64,000 nucleotides of DNA from Cladorhizidae sp. MBARI D1340-BT2 (GCA_028752905.1 JAQNBH010000009.1:31291442-31355441); one strand, 5' to 3'. Counted from the stretch's first letter, positions 11,965 through 22,374 are shown. Translations and numbers: made by a program. Notes: generated by a model not told the origin, from the sequence alone.

Positions 11965-13360
11965 AAGGTAGCCAAATGCCTCATCCGTAAACATGAATTC
12001 ATCTATATAGGATGGTAGCTGGTGACGATGGACACCCTTCATCGATTTCATCTTTATCTTTGCCTGTAGAGAATGTTATTCAAGTTATGTATTATTAAAT
12101 ACCAGTTATATATATATTTACCCTATTCCAATATGATTCTATGTGCTGAGTGTGCACCCCCGTTGTATGGTTGACAAATTCAATCGAGTGGTTGACCGTA
12201 GCATGGCTAGCCACACCAGGCACAGCTGCCATCCTCCTGTATGCGGCCCACTGGTCAGAGTGCACAATCGTTCCTTGTGCATGTATTATTGGCAGGAGTG
12301 TTGCTGCATCTCGTTGGGCCACAATCTGCATGAAACCTTGGAAAATATTGCAATAATAATTGACTATCGTGGCAAACACAAGTGGTCATGATTACCAAGA
12401 GCTGGTGTGTGGTTAGTATCCACCATCCCAAACACCCAAACTTCTTGTGCTGGAGGGCGTCCTCTGTGATGCTATTCATTGACCAAGAACAAACGTTTAT
12501 CTCTTGTTCAATATGATATACGACTGCCTTGAAATACCTTTGGTTTATGTGTGAACTGGGACTCATCGATTTGCACAACCACGCCAGACCCACCTAACAC
12601 AATAGGTTGTGCACACAGCTCTGTGGAGCATACCTCCCGCAGCCACTGGTATACATTGACTGCAGTATCTTTGTTACAACCGCACTCACGTGTAGCATCT
12701 GTTACCCGACCACCAATAAATAAGGATGATCCAGCTTCGCAGCGGAAGCCGTGATTTAGAGGGAAAAACTCCCTGTTAATATAATAGTCAATGGTATGAT
12801 TCAGTTTAATCAACACAACTGCATTCAATCTGTATACCATGGCGAATTGATTTAATATATTTGCATGTTGGACATGCGCAAGTCCAACCATCCTTCAATG
12901 AAGCCTTTCTTCTCATAGTCATATTTATACTGCATCTAATACACAGGTATAACATCAGTGAATCACCAATTATGCCAATTATGCCTGTCCCAACTATCTG
13001 TTTTACCTTCCACATGTGACATAATTTGTCAATAAACCCTGGGTCTTCAGATAATCTATAACCTCCTCATTTGTGCCAAAAGCAGCAGAAGCAATGCATC
13101 TTAATGTTCCTGAAGCAGCCATGGACAGTTCACCAGCAAAATTGTGGAAACAGAAAATAGGCAGTTCCACCAGCAACGTGCACAGTAAGAACGTGCACAG
13201 TTCAGTGAATTTATGTTGTTCATTATAAGTTTAATTAACAATTGAACCCCATTCGACACCTTTTTGTCTCGCATAATTAAAAATGCCCCGCATGATTTTT
13301 TTCGACCCTTGGGGGCTTATATTGGGATTGATCCGTCCTTTGCCCCTAAGGTAGGTCATC
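11716..13360 (-). mobile_element. Merlin DNA transposon 2, nested in Merlin 1
   Basis: Inverted repeats of about 100 bp bound it: left 11736-11830 (ATCAATTCCAATAGAAGCCC...) and right 13240-13338, the reverse complement with some mismatches (...GGGCTTATATTGGGATTGAT). Between them lies a better preserved Merlin transposase on the minus strand. It separates the 5' part of Merlin 1 (11657 downward) from the Merlin 1 right TIR (13580-13688), so it inserted into Merlin 1. The exact outer ends and the target duplication were not resolved. Confidence 0.7.
11953..13122 (-). CDS. Merlin (IS1016/ISXO2-like) DDE transposase, spliced
   Basis: Reading the minus strand from ATG at 13122: MAASGTLRCIASAAFGTNEE (N-terminal helical part, exon end near 13014); a zinc-ribbon exon (CIRCSINMTM...TCACPTCKYIKSIRHG, about 12985-12845); then after a short intron SFFPLNHGFRCEAGSS. 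The catalytic core follows: VVQIDESQF (D1), VWVFGMVDT-like and AQRDAATLLPIIHAQ, then IVHSDQWAAYRR (D2) and HTQHIESYWNR (E3). The last exon follows a 58-bp intron at 12064-12121 (AKIKMKSMKGVHRHQLPSYI, DEFMFTDE) and ends at TAG 11953-11955. All three catalytic residues are present. Some joints between 12400 and 12540 look frameshifted or are an unrecognised intron, so activity is uncertain. Introns in a Merlin transposase are plausible for an animal element. Confidence 0.75.
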
Positions 13361-13692
13361 AACGTTTCCACATCCCGAAATACAATCTCTCCTATTTCCA
13401 ACAGTGACATGGTTGCTCTCCAAACACAAGTTTCAGATTCGCTCTCCAAACACAAGTTTCAGATTCTATTTATATGCATCTTCAACAGAGACATGGTTGC
13501 TCTCCAAACACAAGTTTCAAATATTTATATGCATCTTAGACTAATGCTGAGTGAATATTCTCTCATTAATGTCTTCAAAGGATGATAGTCCATTAACACC
13601 AGTTGTGTTGTTGCCATGCTATGCTTTTAGTTAATTATTTATTTTTAGTTAATTACACCCTCACTAATTTATTTGGCTACTGGCTGTATATG

Positions 13693-14012
13693 TGAATTGA
13701 TCCTCTGAGCCTTCCAGTGATGAAGCTAAGTCATTTAATAATACTGCTATTGTAGCTTCTAGGTTAACAGGTAATGGAAGAAGTAACCTAGACATCATTA
13801 CTGCTTTCTTGGGTATGCCTCCACCCCTAGCACCTGCCTCATATTCCAAAGGAAGGAAAGAAAGGAAATTTGTCACATTTCGAAGACAGTAGCTGAGAGT
13901 GTAATGGTGGAGGCAGCGAACCGCATTCACCATATAGAGAGAAAACAATTGGATGATGTGATTGATGCTGTGGTTACAGTTGAACATGGCAAAAACGAGG
14001 CCATTCCTCTTT
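13693..14012 (+). pseudogene. Mutator-like transposase gene, second fragment
   Basis: Directly after the Merlin 1 right TIR, the plus strand encodes SSEPSSDEAKSFNNTAIVAS, then RLTGNGRSNLDIITAFLGM and PPPLAPASYSK. After a frameshift come KTVAESVMVEAANRI, HHIERKQLDDVIDAV and VTVEHGKNEA. The pattern 'N/R-x-A-V-x-A-M-R-x-x-G-x-G...FC-x-x-M-x-M-PPP-V' followed by 'AE-S-M-x-x-AA' is typical of animal Mutator-like transposase-domain proteins. It continues the Cys-rich block that ends at 7557. The DDE catalytic part is missing, because the sequence is cut at 14018 by the duplicated POLR2J/VPS33A block. Assignment is from remembered family pattern. Confidence 0.55.
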
Positions 14013-14061
14013 GTTTGGGATTATTACGAAAGTCAAGTTACTCCCACCCTGCTAAACTCAC

Positions 14062-14114
14062 TTCTTTTCTCCATCTAATAACAAGAAGGACTCAAAAGAA
14101 GCTGGTGCGTTCAT
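14062..14114 (-). pseudogene. POLR2J: Orphan duplicate of POLR2J exon 1
   Basis: The minus strand from ATG at 14114 reads [17 protein letters not shown] plus two bases and a GT donor at 14061. It is identical in protein to exon 1 of the complete POLR2J gene (26599-26547). Exons 2 and 3 do not follow, because the duplication breakpoint lies in intron 1 and a Mutator-like fragment takes their place. Any transcript would therefore be truncated or chimeric. Confidence 0.85.
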
Positions 14115-14240
14115 CACAACTGATCAGGCAAGGGCAACATTCGAGCCAGATAGCAGAAATTCTTAATAACGCCATCTAGGATATTTTAATGTCGTCCCCT
14201 ACCTATTTCCTTGCGAACTAAGGGAAGTGTGTTTCCGTTG

Positions 14241-14626
14241 ATGGCTACTGGAACAGCAGTGTCTGTCTGTTCATCTGCTTGGCCGACTGAACTTGGCACA
14301 AGTAGGGGAAGCTGCAAGACAAGACCTAAAGAGAGTTCTTGGTGCTGGAGATGGAACCCACAAGGTACAAATGGCCTGGAACTACACTGTACCAATTAAT
14401 GCCATTTCTCTTCCCAACTCTCATTGCAGGTCATAGTGTGGGATGAAGCTATTATTGGCCAGGTGCGACTCTTTGCTGAGGTCCAGTTCCTTCGCCAGCA
14501 TGAGGTGAGCAAGATGGCACGACTACCATCCCCTAATCTAACTGAGACATATCCAGATGCCTCCAAGTATATTTTCTTCATTCGACCTCTCATTTCCTAT
14601 GTGGAACACATTGTGGATGCTATCAG
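14241..14626 (+). pseudogene. VPS33A: VPS33A exons 1-2 duplicate, frameshifted
   Basis: Exon 1 is 14241-14364 and exon 2 is 14430-14626, with the same GT-AG borders as the second copy (26720-26839, 26905-27101). Exon 1 carries 4 extra bases near 14262 (GTGTCTGTCTGTTC against GGGTCTGTTC), so MATGTA... goes out of frame before RLNLAQV. Exon 2 is open (VIVWDEAIIGQVRLFAEVQF, then RQHEVSKMARLPSP and YIFFIRPLISYVEHI). It runs into an intron whose continuation is the RNF10 region, not VPS33A exon 3. It is read as a dead duplicate, although its promoter with POLR2J exon 1 is retained. Confidence 0.85.
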
Positions 14627-15540
14627 GTATAGCACTAGTTCTCTTCTAAATATGGGTAACTTATTGCATTCCTTAGTAACCTTCATTTAGTAGATGAGTG
14701 AGGTAATCATTTCATCTGCCACATGATGAGCTAGATAGCGGGGGGGGGGGAGGGTTGTGGTTGTTGTTGTTGTTGTTTCTGATCTTTTTAAAGTTACATG
14801 TGAGGAATTGCATCTAAGTGATGATAGTGCAGTGACCTGGTTGGAGAATCCTGGTGTAATATACTGACCATATGCTATATATTTCAAAATGGGAGGAGGC
14901 CTAAGGTGTGCATAATGCAAGGCCCATATCACAAATAACTCACTTTTTAAACTTCTCAGCAAACTCAACAGTAGTTTCAGCCATTATTAGCTCTAAAAAC
15001 ACTTCCAGCATGTCTTGTATCCTCTGCTACGGTATTAAACCTGAAGACTTTAACACCATATGATGTTGGTCTCCAAAGATTTGTGTCCATTGCCACATGA
15101 TGAACTAGATAGCGGGTTTTTTGTGGTTGTTGTTTCTGATCTTTTTTAAATTGCATGGAATTGCATGATGAATGTCTAAGTGCAGTGACCTGATTGGAGA
15201 TGGTATAATTTGTTGACCATATGCTGTATATTTCAAAATGGGCGCAGGCCTAAGGTGTGCATAATGCAAGGCCCATATCATAGCTTTTTAAACTTCTCAG
15301 CAAATTCAACAGTAGTTTCAGCCATTATTAGCTCCAAAAACACTTCCAGCATGTCTTGCATCCTTTGCTACGGTATTAAACCTGAAGACTAAAGAAACAT
15401 TAACACCATATGATGTTGGTCTCCCCCGCCCTGTATGAAACCCTGCCAGTATACCATTAGACTATGTTACTACATGTATGTGTTTAATGCAGGTGCTAAC
15501 CCTTTATTTATCTAGATTTCTGATGGGCATTTGGCTACAG

Positions 15541-18500
15541 GCAATGGCAGAAGAGAAAGTGGGAAGAAGTTGTTACCTATATATCTCTGAATCACCTGCT
15601 CAACTTTACTGTCACGTCGAGTGTGGATAGGTTCTGTCCAGGAAGCTCAGGAATTTCCTCAACTGCTAGGCACAGGAGGAAATACATAAGCCATTCTTAC
15701 AACAAGGAAGAATTTCTACAGGCTAAGTAATGCACTATTCCTTGTCTCAAGTGAAGTTAGTCACTATTATTTATTTCGCCTGATTTTTGGAATACTGTAG
15801 TTGTCAGTTTATTGTGTCAACATCGGGTGACTACACCATTCACTCTGGTGATCCTGACAAGCTGGTGGAATGGGACTGCATTGAACAAGTGGTAGGTCTG
15901 TTGTGTATGAGGATTTTTCTCTTCTTACATCCTCTCGAGCGGTTACATCACAATATATAGTCTGTCCAGTAACTATCCTGGCACTTGTAAGGTTATGTCT
16001 AGATGAGATTCCATAAAAGCTGGTTGTTAGGCAGATCCCAACGCAATGCGGAGAAAACCAACCACCGCCTAACAAGTAGCTCATACTTATTTATGAACAT
16101 GTGAGCAGTACGTGCAGAACGTATTGCCACTTGTTTAGCAAAGCTTCAGAAGTCCATTGTCTAACGATTGTGCTCTCAAACCTAAGCAGTTGTTATCTCA
16201 ATGTGCTCTTAAACCTAAGCAGTTGTTATCTCCAAAGAGAGGTCATCTATCACCTTTAAGACGGCCTGGAGGCCCTTTAACCGAGAAAAGCTAAAAAGAC
16301 AAAGGAAAACTTCTGATACACATGCCATTGGCTTCTTGCTCGAGACAGACATCATTGCCATTTCAGAACCATTTGTCACCTGGCATACGAATAGCTTGCT
16401 TCTCTCTTGTGTTCCTCAGCGATGAGCTGAGTCAGCAAAAGGATTTGTGCTTGTCCGAGAAGGTGGTCATAGCTTTAATTAAGAGCGACTCGCGTATGCA
16501 CCTAATAACGAGTGTTGTAACCTGACATTAGGATATGCATTACAATCGACATTAGGATATTATGTGCCTGGTAGTAATATGCACCAACAACCAGCTTTTA
16601 CATATTTTGTTTTCTACTATATTAGTAGAAGAGCATTAGACATCTGTAAACTTGACACAAATATATTTAAATGTCCATTTTTGCTCAATGTAGAGGTTAT
16701 TTTGTCATGAAATTCCTTCCTGTCCTATCTGTCTCTACCCACCAAAAGCTGGTAAATATTGCATCGATGTAGATATGGTAATGTGCTTCATTTAGAGATA
16801 GTTAAATCTACAATTGTTTGTATCATTGTAGCAAAGATAACACGCTGTGGACATGTTTTCTGTTGGTCCTGCTTGCTTCATTATCTTTGTCTGGTAAGTC
16901 CTTAAGAATATATGACATATCAATAAACATCTTTACTATTCGGCAGGGTGGAAAGAAATGGAGCAAATGCCCCATCTGTAGTGAATCAATATACAGAAAA
17001 GACATCAAGAGGTACTAGGTGCATAGACAGCACTAGGTGCATGAATAGTACTATTGTAGTGTTAACCTTTTCCCCCTCTTTTTTTGTGTGTTGCAATTAG
17101 TGTTGCTGCTCTGTCTACTCCGAAATATAAGGTGGGAGATACTATTGCCATGAGGTTGATGGTCCGAGAGAAGGTGAGTTCTGAGGATGTCTTATCTTAC
17201 GTTGACTCTCTTGGTATGACTTGGTATTAACACCTTGGCAGTAAGAGCAGGCTGGTATGATTGACTTGATGTAACACAATACAGTAGCTGGCATATGACA
17301 TACTCAAGTACTCCCTTGATATGACTTGGTGTTAACATAATGACAAAGGCAGTCTCTCTTGATATGACTTCGTACTAACATAATGACAAAGGCAGTACCA
17401 GCAAGCTGGCCACTGGCGTATGACATCTCAAGTAATGTGCATGGAACATGTGAGACAAAGTGCCACTCTTTTGTTGACTAATAATACAATGGAACCTCCC
17501 TTATCCAGATGTCTTCTTACCTCCTACCAGGCCGGTCAAAAGCTGCAATTAATTATAGTTGGTGGGGTGCATATCGCAGTTTTACCGTTATTATGTGCAT
17601 GCCAGCTGTATTTTGATCGAGGAGGACGCATGGGAAAGTGAAAAGTGATTCATTTGGTAAAGAAGCTAGATATTGTTAGTGAGATGGAGAAAGAAAGGTC
17701 TCAGAGAGCTGTGGCATCTATTTTCGAGATGCCAACGTCAACCATTGCAGACATGGAAAGACGGAGAAAAGACAGAGCGCCATATCTGCTAGTGACAATC
17801 CGCCATTTTCAAAGAAATGGTGCTTTATCTGAGAGCATCAGTATGACAAGCTTGACAAAGATTGCTACGTGTGGTTCATGCAGCAGAGCTCTAAAGGAGC
17901 TCCTGTGTCTGGACCAGTCCTACAGGAGAAAGTTTTACAGCTATTCCCAACACTTGACCCAGAAAAAGTGTTGCAAGGCTAGCTCTGGTTGGTTTCACAA
18001 GTTCTGCTGCAGGCTTGGAGTGAGAGGAGTATCCCTTCAAGGAGAGTCATTGCTTCAGCAGTTGATGCATTCAGAAGCAAGCTTCTCTCTATGATGGAAC
18101 AGGAGGGGTGCACTCTTAGCCAAATCTTCAATGCAGACAAGACTGGGTGGGCTATGGTGAAAACCTATGCCATCGAAGAGTCCACTTTGAGGAAAGTCAA
18201 GGGGAAAAACTTCAAGCAGTGTACGGACAGAATTACCTTATTAGGATGTGCAAATGCCTCTAGGACCTGCAAACTTCCTTTGGCATTTGTACACAAGCAT
18301 GCAAATCCACATTGCTTTAAACATGTACATGAATTCCCATTATTGATCATAGCGTAAGGCCTGGATGGACACTAAATTATTTGAATCGTTGTTTCACGAC
18401 AAGTTTGTCCCTGTGTGAAGTAATTTTGTAAATACAAAATAAAATTATGTTGCTTTTTGATAATGTGCCAGCTCATCCTTCAACAGAGACACTACGATCA

Positions 18501-21500
18501 AGGGATGGACCATGTTTTTGCCTCCTAACACCACCTCGATTATTCAACCAATGGATCAAGGAATTTTAGAAGCATTGAAGAAGCGATAGACATGCCTTCT
18601 ACGTCACCTGATTATTGAAAATGACACATCTCTCTCTGTTCCTCAAATATTGAAGCAGTTAACCATTAAAGATGCCATGTATTGGAGTGCACAAGCCTGG
18701 GAAGAGGCAACATTGGATGGTTTGAGAAAAGTTGGAAAATTACCTCTTCCAGAAGTTAATTCTTCCACTAGTTCCACTATTGCAGATGGCTCCTCTTCTA
18801 GTGACAATACTTCACAGATTGTGCAAGCCAGTGATCCTTGTGGTGTGGTGGTGAGGGGGATTTTGGATTCAACAATTGGAGCCGATGATAAAACTGGCAA
18901 ACTCCAGAGGAGTGGCTGGAAGAGGACTGGACTTATCCAGGGTATTTGTGATGCATTTGACACAGCATTGAAATGGCTGGAATCTCAGGGTGATGCTGAC
19001 TCGGTTCATCTGCTTCTTGTTAAGAAGTGGAAGGATACTACTGCCCCAAAACGAGGAGAAATACTAAAAAAGACAAATATATCATCTTATTTTGCATCAT
19101 CAAACAGTGTATACATTATGGCATTGAAAAAATAATAACTTTCTGAGTTATGGGCAATTTCATAGATGCAGGTATCTCTAGGTTCTACACTGCCCGGATA
19201 TGGGCGGTTCCACTGTAATAGTAATTATTGCACTTTCCTATTGCCATTAATGCTGTTGATCTCCAAGCACTAGTGGTTAGTTTATAGTGCTAGAAAGATT
19301 GTCTTATGCTCCTATACTTGGCATGGTTGTCATTGAGCTGCGATGTTGTGGAGAAAGGCTACAATAATTATTTAATAGTAATTTGGTTTCAGTTTCTCGA
19401 TAGTAATGTCATAATCTCCCTCTTATGTGCTGGACTTTTGTATAGGGTACTACGCAAGCTTTCCCCAAGATGGACTGGAATGACAAGAAAGACAAACTGT
19501 TGACTATAGAAGGTATGGATGCCTTCTTTATGAAACTGTTTTTACTTAGCTTGATCACCAAGGACATATCAGTATTTGTATGATGTGTGTGCATTATATT
19601 TGCTTTTAGATGCATGTGTCAGTCATTTTGTCAAGTTATTATCTGCCACTTCAAAGCAAGTCTTGTCCCTCATTGAGCCTGAGAGAGCAGCTTTGGAAGC
19701 TCAACTTGCTGGGCGGTTCCACTGTAATAGTAATTATTGCACTTTCCTATTGCCATTAATGCTGTTGATCTCCAAGCACTAGTGGTTAGTTTATAGTGCT
19801 AGAAAGATTGTCTTATGCTCCTATACTTGGCATGGTTGTCATTGAGCTGCGATGTTGTGGAGAAAGGCTACAATAATTATTTAATAGTAATTTGGTTTCA
19901 GTTTCTCGATAGTAATGTCATAATCTCCCTCTATGTGCTGGACTTTTGTATAGGGTACTACGCAAGCTTTCCCCAAGATGGACTGGAATGACAAGAAAGA
20001 CAAACTGTTGACTATAGAAGGTATGGATGCCTTCTTTATGAAACTGTTTTTACTTAGCTTGATCACCAAGGACATATCAGTATTTGTATGATGTGTGTGC
20101 ATTATATTTGCTTTTAGATGCATGTGTCAGTCATTTTGTCAAGTTATTATCTGCCACTTCAAAGCAAGTCTTGTCCCTCATCATTGAGCCTGAGAGAGCA
20201 GCTTTGGAAGCTCAACTTGCTGGGCTTGAGCAAGGCGAGGTCTCAGAGGAATGCTTCATCCAGGCAGCACTGGAAGACTTGAAGGTAGTGGTCGTGAGTG
20301 AACGATCAGTGGTTGTTTTCATTGTTTCTCTGTGTGTGTGTGTGTTTGTCTGCCATTATGTCTGTATAGGTTAGAGAGGATGAGCTTACCCATGCAAGGC
20401 CTGTTCGAACTGAAGTGGAAGGAATGATGACTGGTATGTAATACACCGTTTGTGCTTAATATACTGCGGTGAACCATTATTGAGTGAACGCTTTCATTTT
20501 TGCAGAGTCACTGTTGAAAGCCTCGTCTCCACCTAAGCATGTTTCTCACACTCCTCCCACAGTGATAGCGCCACCTTGTCGCCTCCCAAGCTCGTGCAAG
20601 GCCTATGCCGACCAGTTCTTTGAGAGAGAGCACCTTCCTGCCTTATCAGATGATGAAGAGGTTGGTTCTAACAACGGCTTGCAGTTGGCGGAGGACGGAG
20701 AGGATGAAAGAGGCCGGGCTAGATTTGATGGATCTAGTGATCTGGATGAGACAATGTTTGAGTCCACAACATCCAGTAGCAATAGGTTAGTTTACATTGG
20801 TGTGGTTGTTTGTGTTTACTAATACCAATAGGTTCCCTTTATGTATGTCATCATTGTTTGGGATGGAGATTGCTGGTTGATGTTCTAATAGAGGAGGTTC
20901 CCTTATGTGTGTTTGGGATGGAGATTGCTGGTTGTTTTTCTAATAGCAGGATGGTTCCCTTATGTGTGCTACTATTGTTTGGGATGGAGATTGCTGGTTG
21001 ATGTTCTAATTAGCAGGAGAGTTCCCTTATGTGTGCTACTATTGTTTTGGGATGGAGATTGCTGGTTGATGTTCTAATTAGCAGGACGGTTCCCTTTATG
21101 TGTGCTACTATTGTTTGGGATGGAGATTGCTGGTTGGTGTTCTAATAGAAGAGGTTCGTTTTAGCTGTATATCAAGTTATCGAGTGATTGAATGGTTCAT
21201 TTGACTTCCACTGTACCTGTAGTTGGTGTTCTTTTACGTTTTGTGTGTGAATCCCTACTTATTTTGTGCAGGCACTACAGAGTAAATCTTCATCTCTCTG
21301 TGGCCCACAAAGCCTCTCCCATGCAAAGGTAAGTCCAACTATTACACCTCCAGTATAGTCATCTTACTTTTGCATGTGCACTGTGCAGGCCAGCACTTGC
21401 CCAAGCAGCAGCTCCCATCAGCAAAGCAAAGTGAGGAGTACAATGAGGAGAGCTATGTTGTTCCTTCATTTCAGGAAGTTTTTAATGAACCTTTTGCATC

Positions 21501-21686
21501 TGCATCAGAATCGGTGCTATATAGCTGGCCAAAAAGGTTTGGTGTTCCATGTTCTCCATTTAATTATGTAATGATTATGTATTATTTTTATAGCTCCGGG
21601 AGGCAGGCCAGGGAGCAAGACAGCTAAAAAAAGGGCGCAAGAAACTTGTTTTGTTCAGTACTGGTGGAAATCGAGGAACTTGCTGA
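15541..21686 (+). CDS. RNF10: RING finger protein 10 (E3 ubiquitin ligase), rearranged
   Basis: Exons with consistent phase: 15541-15726 (SLNHLLNFT...NKEEFLQAN), 15801-15891 ([20 protein letters not shown]), 16694-16751 ([16 protein letters not shown]), 16832-16893 ([18 protein letters not shown]), 16947-17011 ([20 protein letters not shown]), 17101-17173 ([16 protein letters not shown]), 19954-20020, 20118-20284 ([10 protein letters not shown]...[13 protein letters not shown]), 20370-20433, 20506-20785 (acidic). The 3' set is 21272-21328, 21389-21536 and 21594-21686. The RING Cys/His ligands ([17 protein letters not shown]) are all present, so the zinc-binding E3 module is intact. Oddities: no N-terminal exons upstream of the junction at 15.42 kb; a pogo element in the intron after 17173; exon 19446-19512 and most of the next exon duplicated; no exons for the conserved region preceding the C-terminal tail; and the last exons frameshifted. 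RNF10 ligases act on ribosomal proteins and other substrates (family knowledge). Confidence 0.85.
15892..16693. other. RNF10 intron, no gene seen
   Basis: Intron between the CQFIVS exon and the RING exon. It holds a ~32-bp direct repeat (CTAAGCAGTTGTTATCTC at about 16184-16201 and 16215-16233) and short ORFs without recognisable homology. Confidence 0.6.
17487..19215 (+). mobile_element. pogo/Tigger transposon in an RNF10 intron
   Basis: Terminal inverted repeats CAATGGAACCTCCCTTATCC (17487) and, reverse complemented, CAGTGGAACCGCCCATATCC (ending 19215) are flanked by TA on each side, the pogo/Tc1 target duplication. The element is 1.73 kb and carries one transposase pseudogene in the same orientation as RNF10. 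The right TIR was later copied by the 508-bp tandem duplication that starts within it. Confidence 0.9.
17639..19131 (+). pseudogene. pogo/Tigger DDE_1 transposase
   Basis: N-terminal Psq-type helix-turn-helix ([20 protein letters not shown]), a frameshifted CENP-B-like HTH ([22 protein letters not shown]), then the DDE_1 core: [12 protein letters not shown] (first D), [12 protein letters not shown], a frameshifted [30 protein letters not shown] (second D), and [20 protein letters not shown] (third D). It ends with a C-terminal tail to 19131. All three Asp codons are recognisable but spread over several frames, and frameshifts near 17790, 18050 and 18355 inactivate it. The nearby D-E-T-G-L-W signature is altered to D-K-T-G-W-A. 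Confidence 0.85.
19204..20225 (+). repeat. 508-bp tandem duplication of RNF10 exons
   Basis: Unit 1 (about 19204-19712) and unit 2 (about 19713-20221) start at GCGGTTCCACTGTAATAGTA, part of the pogo right TIR. Each contains the 67-bp exon [19 protein letters not shown] plus most of the next exon. Unit 1 truncates that next exon at CTTGCTGG with no donor and lacks 3 bp (one Ile codon) present in unit 2. Only unit 2 can be spliced onward. The breakpoint shares the short homology TGGGC, suggesting replication slippage or non-homologous joining. Confidence 0.9.
20810..21150 (+). repeat. ~62-bp minisatellite after an RNF10 donor site
   Basis: Five or so units with the theme GTTTGGGATGGAGATTGCTG and GGTTCCCTTATGTGTG begin shortly after the donor of exon 20506-20785 and end at the start of duplicate block 21154. 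They occupy the place where exons for the conserved region upstream of the RNF10 C-terminal tail would be expected. The units have no protein similarity to RNF10. Confidence 0.85.
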
Positions 21687-22320
21687 TATCAGACAAACTG
21701 TGTTTAGTAAATACATGTCAAGACATATTTACGTATAGGATTATTAGCATCCATGAATATGAAAGAGGAAAATGAAACTATTTTAGATATTTTTACTATA
21801 TATATACAAATCAGAATCAGACACATGCTTTATTTTATGTATCTATTATGTATGCACCAAGTCATATTTAATGCTGGCAGAGATGTTCCTGGGAAAGGAT
21901 TGCATACATCCACAACGTTTTGATCATGAACCATCTCATAAAAGCCATACAAGAGTGGTTAAGGTTTTTTTGTAATGGAAGAGGGCTTCGCTAGCAAACT
22001 TCTCGAGTTATGTGAACTTGAATGTATATAGCTAGTGTGGTTTGTTGGTAACCATGTTACGTAACTGGTGTGGCTGGATTAACTTATTTAAATTAAATGT
22101 TAAAATAATAATAATATACAATAGTTGGTGACGTGCCAATGGGGAGCAGCACATCGCTCAAAAACAGCACCCACTGACATGCCACAAACACAATAGCAAG
22201 AGATTAGGTATATACCAAATATAGTTAGGGAGAAACAAACTTTTTTTATGGATCCAATACATCAATCTTCCCACCGCACCTTTACTGAAGAAGTTGAAGA
22301 TGAGGCTCACTTCAATGAGC
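21154..22320 (+). repeat. Segmental duplicate A, second copy
   Basis: Counterpart of 5256-6930. Relative to that copy, the RNF10 exons carry +5 bp (exon 21272-21328), +4 bp (end of exon 21389-21536) and +1 A (near 21634). The first two together restore the frame into [11 protein letters not shown] and the last destroys the final LVLFSTGG ending. The 6535-6790 minisatellite of the first copy is absent here. Confidence 0.85.
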
Positions 22321-22374
22321 ACGTCATACAAAAATAAGTTCCTTCGACAACTTGCTTTCATGCTGTACCCATCA

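Larger units (their letters stand above)
7558..13690 (-). mobile_element. Merlin DNA transposon 1, interrupted by hAT and Merlin 2
   Basis: The element is bounded by inverted repeats of about 100 bp: left 7560-7662 (GTAAGCAAATAAATTAGTGG...) and right 13580-13688 (its complement, CACTAATTTATTTGGCTACT...). The transposase lies on the minus strand as degenerate pieces: a zinc-ribbon-like region near 11550-11440 (WRCPACSTRTSIRAGSF), first catalytic region at about 11255-11190 (PIVLGGVVQIDESLFRHKP), a block with KRDAATLLPIIQAHV near 11010-10940 and a degenerate YSDSGGLIAKLD (second D). After the hAT insertion come HTQNIESYWNRVK...YLDEFMWRERHG at 7975-7850 (third acidic residue). These are motifs of Merlin/IS1016-type (IS1595-like, ISXO2) DDE transposases. 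Frameshifts show it is dead. It sits inside the Mutator-like fragment. Confidence 0.8.
14018..15423 (+). repeat. Segmental duplicate B: POLR2J exon 1 / VPS33A exons 1-2
   Basis: The sequence from GGATTATTACGAAAGTCAAG matches 26503-27570. The left breakpoint corresponds to POLR2J intron 1, about 12 bp from the acceptor of exon 2; the right end lies inside VPS33A intron 2. Within this copy, about 350 bp of the intron is itself tandemly duplicated (roughly 14724-15073 and 15074-15423; offset 349-350 measured at ATTTCAAAATG and TGATGTTGGT). The other copy at 27.18-27.57 kb has a single unit. Confidence 0.9.

Noticed and set aside
14241..14626. A second functional VPS33A gene
   Set aside because: Exon 1 has a 4-bp frameshift and no exon 3 follows before RNF10 exons.
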